Shown here piece after piece: positions 54,175 to 64,000 of a stretch of DNA of 64,000 bases. Position numbers and translations under genes: made by a program. This DNA comes from Bryopsis sp. KO-2023. Lineage: Eukaryota; Chlorophyta; Ulvophyceae; Bryopsidales; Bryopsidaceae. Position 1 is the stretch's first letter. Each line of letters begins with the position of its first letter. Location of the stretch: positions 3,286,001 to 3,350,000 of the forward strand of contig BSYQ01000003.1 in assembly GCA_030272585.1 (NCBI GenBank). The letters are read 5' to 3'. Under the pieces are notes generated by a model. That model made no database searches. It saw only the letters and a program-made list of their open reading frames with translations, and was not told the origin of the DNA.

Positions 54175-54488
54175 TGATACGGCTATAATTGAGGAGAGCT
54201 CAATTATAGTGTAGAGCACCACGATGAGGTGGTCAGAGTGATGTGTTCTAGTAAGGGAGGACGTGGGTTCGAATCATAGGTGGTACGTAGTGTTGCACTT
54301 ATGTGAGGGATGAGGGGAGTGATGTGATGGGTGATGTAATCGGATGATAGCCCACAGCACAATGGGATAAGGAATGAGGAGAGGACAGAACGTGAATATA
54401 AAAGGGGGAGATTGTCTTGGAAACCGTGTAACTTGTTTTTTGGGAACTGTGTCTCCGTTGTTTGACCTTGTGAAAATCTGTCGCATCA
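54175..54488 (+). repeat. 3' LTR of element D
   Basis: 314 bp, identical by eye to 40371-40684, followed by the duplication GATAC. Confidence 0.95.
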
Positions 54489-57400
54489 GATACAATTGTC
54501 AGTACCAACTATTGATCGACTTAAGCCATTCAACTTGATGTGTGACTTAGAGTTAACCCACTTTGCGTTGATGGGAAGCCAGGTAACTTAAGTCAGAAAA
54601 CGGTTGTCAGCGACTATTTTGTCTACTTAAGTTACCCAACGTTTTGGGCGGCTGAGAGTTATCCGACTTTGCGCCGATGGGAAGCCGATGTACCCCCATG
54701 TCTGCCACTCCCACGTGAACGACGGCCACGTGGGCGTTTCCGCGATCGCGTGATGGTCGCACCCGCAGACCACCCCTCACCCTTCTATTGCCCGGTTTCA
54801 CCTGCTCTCGCGCTCGCCTCCACAGCCGTTGCCCCGTCGACCCCAGCCCCTCGCCCGTGCCCCCTTCCTGGTCCTCGTGTGGCGTCCATTTCGAGTTGGG
54901 GCGAGGGCGCCCGGTCGCTTTTTGTGCGCGAGGCGGGTCTGACGGAGGGAAAAGACCTCGACGAGGTTTTCAGGAAAGAGGGAGGGGGCGGATGAAGGAC
55001 ATGAAGCAAGGAGCGATCAAGGAGCCGGGAATCGGGAACAAACCGTCGTATGCAAACCTAGGTAAAGCCCATTCCCCATGCCCTGGGTGTTGTTCCTGTG
55101 AGCTGTTTGTTTGGTTCATCTTGGTGCTTGCTGCTTATTCCTTAAAAAGGAAAAACTGAAGGCACTGTCTAACAAGAATTCATCCTTGTTTTCCTTCCAA
55201 AGCAAAACTGTTTGTTGTGTGGGAACCTCTGAAATATGTGCTTTATGGCGGTCCTCCACATTTCCTAAGTGTATTTCTCTCTTTTCCTTGTTCTTCTCAT
55301 GATCCCACCTCCAAAAGAACCTGGGTAAAAGATAACCTAAGGGAACCAACACTGAAGGGGACAGAAAAAATCGGCAGGTTTATATTTTGGAGGCGTGGAG
55401 ATGCAGGTGTTAATGGCTCGACGGCTGGCATCGCACAACATAGTGTATATTTTGAGGAGCCGCATTTGGTGCATTTGGTCCCTTATGAGGCTGGGGCTTC
55501 CAGATGATGTGAACCTCTGTGATGTGGGCCAATGATGCACAGTGATCGATCATGCTCATAGCAGTTCCATGATTCTCCCCCCTTTAGAACTCCAGTCAGT
55601 CAGTATATAACTGCAAGAGAGCTGCTAGCTGAAACAATGTCCCAGACACATGTTGTACAAAGCAATGACACAAACTGAAGAATTTCTGAAGATGTTCAAT
55701 TTCTCTTTGCCATCCAGGTGCTACAATGCCTGGAGAAAATCCCGAGTGTGGTGTCTTGAGGTGGCGAATGGGATTCCGGTCGCAATTGATGCGAAAGAAT
55801 TGGGGTTTTTGAAACATCAACAGGTTCTGTGCAAACACACTGCTGGTACAGAAGAGATCGATGGTCATGTTCTGCAATCTCGAACCACCACCAATGATGA
55901 ATTGGTACTTGAATCTGGACGTCATTTGTGTGGAATGATAGCAATGACCTTAGCTTCCTGCACGAATGGCTTGGAGGAGTTTCGTGTGGGGTCGAAGGTG
56001 ATAACAACTTCTCCAGAAACATATTTCCTGTTCTTCCTGAAAGATTGATGCTCCGACATGAATACTGATTGAGATATTTTCGAATTGTTCGGGACCCTGA
56101 TCGCATTTAAGTAAGCAGCAGCAGAAAATATTCAAACTGGATGAAAACATCGAACCATAGATTTCTTCCCCAATCCATTGGAAAATGTCCTCCCGTGGTG
56201 CATTTGCTTGGAAGAGTTTTCAAGTCGAATGTGGTATAAAACAAACAATTTCCTGTGCAATATGTTTGTTCTTCTGATTGCTTACACCAAGCAATGGGGT
56301 GGAACCTGGTATGGGGGTGGCCATACCAGTTTCGTTCAAAGGGAGTTCGAGCGTTTTTTTCCAAGTGTCGCACTGTTTCGAATTATGAATGCTCGCGAAA
56401 TGTCCGTTCCGTTCCTCTTGTTGGGAATTGGAGCAAAAGAATTCAAAATTGCGAGGGCTCTTCTCTGAAGGGCTTTGTTGATCAGCATCGCACTGCACAC
56501 CTACTGCTGTCATGGAGCTGACCAACAAAACGATCTCCAAGATATCTGGCAGCACTTGATTGTCGTGATGGTACAAGGCAAGGGTTGCAGAGTGTAGCAA
56601 AAAAAAATAGATTCAAAACTGTTTTACGCACATGCACCCAGTCATGTGCGTGTTATGTTCCCATACAAGTTAAAAATTGCTTTGGGCCTATTCGACATCG
56701 AGGTGGAGGCTGCTGGAGATAATGCCATCATGGACAGGTGGTATGGACGGGTAAGATCCTATTGCATTATCATTTAGTGTCTGCTATGCCCGGTAACTCA
56801 GCAAGCTGGATTCGAGAAACGCCCAGAGATAGTATCATGCTGATTTGTTGGTGGGTGTGTCATGGCCTTTCTGAAATTTGTAATTTTGCTTAAAGTTTCT
56901 GTTATTTCCTCTTTCCATTTTATTTTTCTGTGTTTTATAAGATTCACTACTATCATTGTAGTATTTAGGCTATTGAATAGCCTTCGGAAATTTTCAAACC
57001 GGTCAGATTTAAACTAAACCTTTGGTCTGGGTATTGTACTCAGGTGTCTGCTGTGCTCACGGTCACTCTCACATCAAAGAGTGAGCACAATGAGATTATC
57101 AAAAAAATATGGTCCTTGGGCGTTGGTTTGAAGATAGTGGGGAAAGAAACGGCACCATCACAGTGAGGTCTTTGAAGTGGGAAATGAAGCAGCGTAAAAG
57201 CGGAAGGGGATTTGAGCATTCTTGTTTTTTAATGGATGTACGGGCAATACGAAAACAAGTGCTAATTGTGAAGGATTACAAAAAAGCTGAGTTTTCTGAT
57301 GGTTCGGCTTGGATTAGGGGGATCAAGAAATCTGAAAGAAGATTTTACTTGAACGATCTTGTAGAAGTGCGTGATTGGGCTTGAATATGTTTTGGGGATT

Positions 57401-57820
57401 GCAACTCACATAAAGATGCTTGTATTGATTGTATTATATGGATTTTTGTGTAAGATTCTCTCTCCAAAATGTCTGTGTTACTGTTGCAGCCCCTGTAACA
57501 TTTTCATTGTGACAATGCAGTCCACCCAGCTTCCACCCCAACAAAAGTCACCCAACTGTTTTTCGGCTTAAGTCACCCAGCTCGCACCTCAACATGAGTC
57601 GCCCGACGTTCGAGCGACATGAGCTACCCAACTGTTTTTCGGCTCAAGTCACCCAGCTCCCATCTCAACATGAGTCGCCCAACTTTCAAGCGACATGAGC
57701 TGCCTAGCTTTTTATCGACTTAAGTCACTTGACTCGAAAGTATAACTTTAAGTTGGGCAAAGTCGGTACCGACTTTTACCCAACTCAAAACCCGACTTAA
57801 GTCGGGGCGGAAAATTTGGG
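54489..57820 (+). other. Interior and right end of element E, with spliced exon-like segments
   Basis: Plus-strand segments with coding character and good splice sites: 54992-55061 (MKDMKQGAIKEPGIGNKPSY), 55203 to about 55270 (KLFVVWEPLKYVLYGGPPHF) joining it in phase, then up to 56750 (ALGLFDIEVEAAGDNAIMDR) and 57044-57166 (SKSEHNEIIKKIWSLGVGLK, TGA) joining each other. The middle, 55300-56600, I could not resolve. No transposase motif is seen, so the exons may be captured host gene pieces. Tandem GTCACCCAACT-type motifs fill 57520-57790. Confidence 0.4.
57795..57820 (-). repeat. Right terminal inverted repeat of element E
   Basis: Ends GGCGGAAAATTTGGG, the inverse of the left terminus, followed by ATGAAGAT. 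Confidence 0.75.
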
Positions 57821-58245
57821 ATGAAGATATGGCAGTAAAACTCTTGACCAATGAATGTTCATTTTCAGGGAAACTACCCAGAAGTAATGTGGAAATATTC
57901 CCATCTATGGTTTGAAGAGTTTACGCTTTTTGATTGTGAAAGAATTGCCCCAATCCCAAACAGCTCACCCCATGACATCTGAACGAGTCTTGTGGGGTAG
58001 ATGAACAATTGGGTTTAGAAGAAAACATTGAGTGACGGTTGGGCCAGTTTCTGGCGGGAACGATATATGGTTCGCGAAGGAAACACCACTCTGTGTCCAA
58101 TTGGTGTTTGTTTTACAGAAATGTTCATACAGACCCAAATCTGTCCGTGACTCTTTGCTTTCACACTATATGGCATATAGCCGCAAAATACACCACCCTG
58201 TGTAAGAAAGAAGTGTCCAGTGCTTCTTAACTACCGAACTTGCGC
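57821..58245. other. Host sequence right of element E, nothing identified
   Basis: 425 bp between the end of element E and the stop of the small membrane-protein gene. No supported gene, though ACACAG|GTGAGC at 58350-58361 on the plus strand, just beyond, could be a chance donor. Confidence 0.5.
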
Positions 58246-58971
58246 TCACGTCTCAACGCCAACCTTTCCGATCAGACCGAGTATAACACTGATCGACGAC
58301 CAAATGGCAATCTTCACAGAATATTTGTCTATTCCAGCCAGATATGGAACACAGGTGAGCGTGGGCACCAGCCCCCCCAATGCAGAAAACTCTTTTCCCA
58401 GCAGCCACCCCACACTCTGACTTCTGAGTTCAAACTGTGCAAAAGTGAGAGACCACAACGAGAAACTGCCAGGTACAGAAAACCGAGGTGGCGGCGCCGC
58501 CGCCAGGGCTCGGGAAGGGTAATCTGGAATCCCTTTACGCCCCAGAAAAAACACCACAGTCCTGCACCCTTTTTTTCTTGCACAAGAGATATTGGTTGGT
58601 GGGTTTGGCGTAGCGATGTGGATCAGAGTTGTCCCTCAGATAACCCCTCGTCGTAATGTGCCAGGTTCTGTTCTTCTTCACCCCCCCCGAGTCTGAATGG
58701 GGCTTCTTGCGACTGCACCACGGTGAAGCAAGAGCGAAGTTCTTCGAGCCACTGAACGGGCCGCCGTTTTCAAGCGAGGTGATGGCCGGCATGAGTGTTT
58801 CAATTCGCATCGCCGCTTCTTCGACGAAGAATCCCAGCTTTGCCCCACGCGTGTTTTCACGACTCACCCTCTCGTGGCTGGTTGGCGCGATTTTTGGACG
58901 TGATAGATTTTCTTGTTTTTGTTCAGTTTGAGGTCTAGAAGACGAGCAAGATGGTATGGGCCTCGCTCCAT
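58246..58971 (-). CDS. Small predicted membrane protein, two exons
   Basis: Exons 58971-58868 and 58465-58246 join in phase (split glycine codon) to give 107 residues. The N-terminus is basic (KLNKNKKIYHVQKSRQPATR). One or two hydrophobic stretches follow (GGLVPTLTCVPYLAG, SVKIAIWSSISVILGLIGKV), and the protein ends VGVET. The size, basic start and hydrophobic C-terminal half suggest a small organelle or ER membrane protein. I do not recognise the family. The start at 58971 was chosen because the longer upstream frame is low complexity. It is divergent from the kinase-like gene. Confidence 0.55.
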
Positions 58972-59985
58972 GCCGTGTCCGTTTCGGTTCAACCGAAAAA
59001 ACGCCCCAGCGGTTTGTGCTTGAACTAAAAAGAGAAAAAAAAACGACGATTCAAGCGTGTCTGTCTGTCGGGCGAGGGGGAATTGAGGTCCGACTGATGA
59101 CGTAAGCAATCGAAACAAAAATTCGACGCGGTGCAATTCTCTCTCTCGGATTTTTGCTCACGGACTGCGATTTGTTGAGTGTTATCGAGGGATTGCGCTT
59201 TTGTTCTTTTTTCTTTGCGGCGGACTTGCGCTTGATATTTCGTTCCGTTCTTCAGAGAATACTTTTCCCAGGGTACTTTTTCCCGGTGAGTGAATCGAAT
59301 ATCATCGGGACATCGGGAAGGGTGAAAAATATGTACATTTTCACATTTGTATCTGAATTGTGCTTTGTTTCGACATGTGAAGGACGTCTCTCAACAACAT
59401 GAACTCCAAATCGGCGGCAGCAAGGGTTCTTGCACTGTCCAAGCAGCTGGCCTCGTTTCAAAATCCGTTTCCTTCCCAAGGGTATTGTTATCCAAGCATG
59501 ACCACCCACCATCCTTTGTTTCACCAACTGTTTGGTTTCGCATCCTTCCCACATCATTCAAAATGCAAAATGCAATGCATTGTTCAAGTTTCCCCATTGG
59601 TTTCTTTCCTTGGCAGCTGTGTTCTCTTCTCTCAAGGCCAGAGTCCTTTGTTAATTCATCTTTCCATGTATTTCCATATTTATATTTGTATGTTTTGAGA
59701 ATCGGGAAGGGGGGGGGGAGGGTGGCTGTTCAGGTTTTTTCCTTCTGTTTGTATATGTTTTGTAGTAAAAAAAAAATCAGTCTGGGAAAGTTCAGTTCAA
59801 TGTCATTCCTTCCCCCCCCATATGCGGAAAAAGATACCCTCTCTTTGTGTTGATTTATATTTCCTTCCCTTTCTATTTAAATCACTTTTCACTTCCTCTT
59901 CTTGTGAAATACATGCATTATTTGGTGTTTATATGACTGACCTGTTTTTGATTTTTTTTTTTGGCTGCCAGACCTATCGACGATA

Positions 59986-61522
59986 ATGGAAACGCCGCCC
60001 CGTCAGACTTATGGGATGGAGTTTCACCCTAGGATCCCAGACTGTTACAGGGTGGATAACTCCATTGAGTACAAGGGGTCTATCGGAGTGCTGAAGGCTG
60101 CTGATTGTGACGGGGGCCCTGTGGTCTTAAAAATGCCACGCCCCGACGTTCCAGCCAGGAGCATGCGTGCCATCCGAAACGAAGCCAAGGTTCTGGACGC
60201 GGTTCAGCACCCCAATATCGTCTCCATGGTCGAGTATATCGGTGAGTCTACCAGATTTTCTGGTGCATTGCTAAAATCCTTGAAATGAGACCCAACATTA
60301 AAAATCCTGGTTTCTCAAAGTGCAAACCGATAACTAAAAATTCCCAATCAAAAATCTGACCTCTCTTTTCCCCCTACTGAACCTGCTGGTCCAATGATGA
60401 AGCCTATATGATTCCTTTCCCTGCCAACCCCCCTCCCCTCCCCAAGCCAGTATTCTTCCAGTAAAATCCAGCAGTAAAATCCAGCAACAAAATCTAGCAA
60501 TAAAATCCAGCAATAAAATCCAGCAATAAAATCCAGCAGTTAATAAAATCCAGTAAGGAGCAAAATAAAGTGTAAAGAATGTTTTGTGTTCATTTAGTTA
60601 CTGATTTTTTTGGTTTCTTTGTGCAGAGGACGAGCACATTCTGGTGTTGGAGCGGTTGGGCTGCAATCTGGACGCACATCTGCGAGAGCACGGGCAACCC
60701 TGCCTCCGGAAAGGTTTCCAAATGATGCAGCAGATCCTGGAAGGACTGAATGCCCTCCATGAAAAGGGTTTCGTCCATTGTGACCTGGCTCCAAGGAACG
60801 TGGTGCTGAAGGGGGACGAGCTGGTTTTGATCGACTTCGACATCGCGACAGAAATTGGGGATTTTTGTGCGAAGCCGCGAGAAGACGACCCCGAGTTCCT
60901 TGAGGCAGACCCGTCCATGGACATGTTCAGGTTGGGGCTGGTGATGGTCAGGGTTTTTTTCGAGACGCTGCCGCCATCGCCATACAAGGATTTCATCGAC
61001 ATGTTCTTGGTGGAGGATCCGGAACAAAAACCTACGGCAGCTGATGCACTCGAGGTATGTTTCTTCTTTGTTTTTTCTTTGTATTTTTTTTTTTCCTTCT
61101 GCATGTATGTTTTGTATTGTTTTTTTTTCCCTGCTTGTATGTTTTGTTTTGTTTTTGTATTGTATTTTTATTTTTATTTTTGTTTTTGGGGGGAACAAAC
61201 AGTGTTTTCTTGTGGTTTTGTTTATGCTGTGGTGTGCTGGAAACCGGTGCTGAGTTTGCTTTGGGGGGGGGTAGGAAATAGCGTCTGTTGATTGTTTTTT
61301 TTTTCTGAATTTATTATTTTTATTAACTTGACTGAATTAATATTTTCATTATGGCTGTCCTATTTTCAGGGTACTGCAATGGCACTGGAACAGCTGATGG
61401 AGGAGGAAAAGGAGAGGATTAAAAAAAAGAGGAAATTCGATGACACCCACAATGATTGGAGCATTGTCGACCAGCGTGCGGTCCTCAGGCAAGGAAGGAA
61501 AAAAATCAGGAGGAGGGAATGA
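59986..61522 (+). CDS. Small protein kinase-like protein
   Basis: Coding exons 59986-60241, 60627-61054 and 61370-61522 join in phase for 278 residues. Exon one begins at an acceptor at 59972; a likely 5' UTR exon ends at the GTGAGT at 59284. Kinase features: catalytic lysine in VVLKMPRPD, helix C ALRNEAKVLDAVQHPNIV-like segment, hinge HILVLERLG, catalytic loop HCDLAPRNVVL, a metal-binding DFD in place of DFG, and a short C-lobe with DMFRLGLVM. There is no glycine-rich loop (YKGSIGVLKAAD instead), and the activation segment is short. The C-terminus is highly basic (GRKKIRRRE). It could be an active atypical kinase or a pseudokinase. Confidence 0.75.
60465..60556. repeat. Intronic minisatellite of ~13-bp units, AATAAAATCCAGC
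   Basis: About seven copies of (A/C)AATAAAATCCAGC in the first coding intron of the kinase-like gene. The unit resembles the AATAAAACCCAG unit in the hAT element. Confidence 0.85.
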
Positions 61523-63454
61523 TTTGCTTCCCTTTTTTTTCAAAATTGCGAAAAGAAAAAAGAACTGCAAAGGGACGTTCGAAGGGAAAAAATTTGCTGC
61601 GAAAAAACTGCTGAAATATATATCATCTTCTTGAAGTGGATTTTTTGGAAGGGGGTTTGGAGTGTGGTGGGTCTATCTCGGATGAAACTTAATTCTTGAA
61701 AGGGGCTGGAAAAGCTGATCTTGGCTGGGTTCAAAAAATAAATAAAACTACTTTTTTTTTGTTTTCGGTGGATGATAGTGAGGAGGGGGTTTCCACAAGC
61801 TTTTTTTTTTCCTTCGATCGAAACGTTTTTCCTGGTTTGAAAATGCAGTGTAGAAACATGGATTGAAGTGAAAGCTGGTCATTTCTCAAAAGGCAGAAAA
61901 AAAATATACATACTTGTTGGACATGAGCCATTGTTCTGGCTGGGAGGGGTGGGATGAAAAACTAATACAGATTATGAATGGAGGTTCTTTTTTCCAAAAG
62001 GGAAAAGGAGGAAAATGTAATTTCTGGCGCTGTCACAGTCCTTTCCGCTGAAATTGATGTCTTATGTTGATGGGCTGCCAGGAATAGGGAAAAAGAACCG
62101 TTTTGGTACAGGGGGAGATGATTGTCAGAAAAATTAGTATAAACTGGAAAAAAAATATAAGATGTGTGAATGGGTTTTTTGGGAAGGGGACAGACTGCTT
62201 TTAAAAATCACATTTTGGTTAAAATATCACATTGTGATATATTAAGAATTTGAGATGTCATGTGTTTGTATGTTGTACATTGCACTTCAAATGTGGAAAT
62301 TGCTCCTGTTCTCCAGTGAGGAAGGCGCGAAACCCAAAGAAATCGATCAATTATAGGGAAACCACAATTTTGATTTGTTGTTTCTGGAAAACTAAATTTT
62401 CCGTATCAAATGTCTTACAACAAAAAGACAACCCGAACTCTCGTTCACAGCAGTTCCTTCCTGACTCACTCAACTCTCACTCTCTCCTCCCACTTACTCA
62501 TACTTCGTACTTCTAACGTAAACCCCGAATGACGCAGAGAGGGGATTTGTATCGTTTGAATCGACTTGACGTTCTGTAGGAAGTGTCTACAGATGTGGAT
62601 ATCCGTTAATGTGATGTCGCTATGTCTGTCTCCCCGAACTTGTGTTTACTCGGGTTCAACAGATCTCTATTGAGTACATTTCGTGCTGCAAAACTTATGA
62701 AGAATTCACAGGTCAGAATTCATTGTGGTAGGCGGGTCCTTTTCACACTAGAAAAAAAAATTAACCCAGTAAAAACCACCCAGCAAGAGTATAAAACACT
62801 GATCCTCATCAAAAAATCAACCAATTATTACACTGCCAGTTTGCCCCATAAGTGGCGCGGCAAAAAACAATTGAAAAAAACAATCAATCAATAATGTGAA
62901 AAAAACCACACCCACAATCCAAAATAATTCACCCAGCAACAGTTGCAAGGGAAAAACCAATCACAGATGATATCATCCATCCAAATATCATGGCATCATG
63001 GCCAAACAGAAACCAAACTCGCTGGGATGAAATCCTTCGTTAGCCAGAAGAAAACAAGAAATAAAGCATGCGTTGCAGGCCCTGAGCTACCCCCACCCGC
63101 AATTAAAATCGCTCCGTTTGCGATTGATAGGGTTCAGTAACACAACGTCGCCGGAGCCAAAAACTCGGCAAATTACTCCCTCCCACCCCAGATTTCCATA
63201 GCGATGAGGCCGTCATGTGGGAAGTGTGGCCACCTCAAAAGAATGACAAACATTAAAAATCTCTCCCTCCTTTCCCCTTTCTCTTCTCGACGCAGTCCCG
63301 TCCGTTGTTCCAGGAAGTGCGCCCAAATAAGCTTTCCCAAGCAAGGAACGCCTTCTATTCTGAGCGAATGGGCGTGCCCGCTCGCCTTTACCAGTCGCTC
63401 GACTGACGGGAAGCTCTTCCAACTTTTATTTCGATAGAAATCCGTTTCTCCCCG
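61523..63454. other. Intergenic region, no gene seen
   Basis: About 1.9 kb between the kinase-like stop and the next start. AT-rich with poly-A and poly-T runs. I found no frame with coding character and no RNA gene. The last ~300 bp (63180-63454) are more GC-rich and may hold the promoter of the following gene. Confidence 0.55.
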
Positions 63455-63905
63455 ATGCTGCTGGCGAGACTGTTTTCCCGCCCGGCCGTCACTTGTGGCG
63501 ATATCCACCGCGAGCGCTTCAATCAGGTGCTCTGCTCTTTTTCTGTGTTTCGAGGGGCCGTCGCTGTCGCATTCTCGAGTTTCGCGAGTCTGAGTTTCTG
63601 TATTTTTTTGGCTTTATTTTTTTTTTCCCCACTGTGAAAAGGGCCTGGCCTCGTTTCGTTCTGCCCCATCTTTAAGGGGAGGTATTTTATCGGCAACGAC
63701 GCCCCTTCCGTTTCGAAGAGCGAGCGTCGTGTGCCAAGCCAATCCCAAGCCAAAATCCACTTCGAAAGCCAAGGCCAAGACTAAAGCTGACACCAAAACT
63801 GCAGCCAAAAAAAGAGTGAAAAAGAAGGTGGATGGACGAAAATCCGGAGGTGGTGAAGGGCTGAAACAGCCTGTTACCAAGTCGAGCCTGATGAAGCTCA
63901 CCAAG
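63455..63905 (+). CDS. Start of a gene with organelle-type leader, 3' end outside window
   Basis: Exons 63455-63526 and 63642-63905 join in phase 0; the second ends at a GTGAGG donor, so more exons lie beyond the window. The N-terminus (MLLARLFSRPAVTCGD, then ASFRSAPSLRGGILSATT and LPFRRASVVCQA) is rich in Arg, Ser and Ala without acidic clusters, as in a plastid or mitochondrial targeting peptide. A Lys/Ala-rich linker follows (STSKAKAKTKADTKTAAKKR), then the start of a folded domain (QPVTKSSLMKLTK). A DNA-binding organelle protein is possible, but too little is visible to name it. Confidence 0.65.
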
Positions 63906-64000
63906 GTGAGGGTTGGGAGTGTGGTTAATAACGGGCGATGGAAGTAAGACGGGGAATTAAAAATTGCAGTAGTAAAGTGACAGTTTCTTAAATTCAAAGA

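Larger units (their letters stand above)
40371..54488 (+). mobile_element. LTR retrotransposon D (Ty3/gypsy, chromodomain) with nested CACTA-like element
   Basis: LTRs of 314 bp at both ends (TGATACGG...GCATCA), identical by eye, with a 5-bp duplication GATAC (40366-40370 and 54489-54493). Primer-binding site at 40687-40700 and polypurine tract AAGGGGGGAG at 54161-54170. Order: gag, pol in the -1 frame, and a third ORF before the 3' LTR. Its integrase is split by a 5.2-kb DNA transposon; without that insert it is about 8.9 kb. A small deletion breaks the RNase H part of pol. Confidence 0.93.
40116..57820. mobile_element. DNA transposon E with 8-bp target duplication, split by LTR element D
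   Basis: Ends are CCCAAATTTTCCGACCCC on the left and the inverse of CCCAAATTTTCCGCCCCG on the right. Flanks are ATGAACAT (40108-40115) and ATGAAGAT (57821-57828), an 8-bp duplication with one mismatch, as expected for hAT-type insertion. Subterminal regions (40134-40370, 54489-54640, 57520-57790) are packed with ACTTAAGTCG, CAACTTTT and GTCACCCAACT motifs. Without element D it would be about 3.6 kb. No transposase seen, so it is probably non-autonomous. Confidence 0.72.

Noticed and set aside
54669..54995. Plus-strand Pro/Arg-rich frame in element E
   Set aside because: GC-rich low-complexity translation without splice support; the ATG at 54992 in another frame is better.
58654..58867. Minus-strand frame ending CGVFSGA and its plus-strand mirror
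   Set aside because: It lies in the intron of the two-exon small membrane protein; no phase-consistent join to neighbours.
59399..59481. Possible first coding exon (MNSKSAAARVLALSKQ) of the kinase-like gene
   Set aside because: No donor gives the right phase to the exon starting at 59972; an untranslated exon ending at 59283 fits better.

Overview
This 64-kb window is nuclear DNA of a eukaryote. Its genes are cut by many short GT-AG introns full of homopolymer runs and lie between LTR retrotransposons and cut-and-paste DNA transposons. A plant-type glutamate-cysteine ligase with a likely plastid transit peptide, a second gene with an organelle-type leader at the right edge, and a SAC1/SLT-like sulfate transporter point to a photosynthetic alga. 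I cannot name the species. All exon models were read by hand from splice signals and phase continuity.

Host genes on the left (1-20.5 kb): the 3' part of an SLC13-type anion transporter with four RCK_C domains (+, 1-6666); a small secreted cysteine-rich PAN/Apple-like protein (-, 8235-11469), divergent from the glutamate-cysteine ligase gene GSH1 (+, 11995-15551); the TRAPP subunit TRAPPC6/Trs33 (+, 16618-18091); and a single-pass membrane protein convergent with it (-, 18924-20517). Host genes on the right (58.2-64 kb): a two-exon small membrane protein (-), a small protein kinase-like gene (+), and the start of a gene with an organelle leader that runs off the end.

The middle (21.5-57.8 kb) is a nest of mobile elements. 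A hAT transposon (21553-27657) has ~300-bp terminal inverted repeats and an apparently intact nine-exon transposase. It abuts the gag gene of a truncated minus-strand LTR element (B). B's gag is split in perfect register by a younger complete chromovirus (A, 29271-36852) with identical 267-bp LTRs, a TTTTG duplication and a 1775-codon gag-pol. To the right, a DNA element (E, 40116-57820) with CCCAAATTTTCC termini and a near-perfect 8-bp duplication was hit by a second LTR element (D, 40371-54488; identical 314-bp LTRs; GATAC duplication). D's integrase was in turn split by a CACTA-like element (46771-51990; TCT duplication) that carries pieces of a proline iminopeptidase gene. The order inferred from nesting is B before A, and E before D before the CACTA-like element.

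Points of most interest: a probable -1 frameshift heptamer at the gag stop of D, an extra Cys/His-rich ORF between pol and the 3' LTR of D, tRNA-like promoter boxes inside the D LTR and inside a fold-back in the hAT, gene capture by the CACTA-like element, subterminal-type motif arrays inside transposase introns, and one apparent primer tRNA shared by all three LTR elements.
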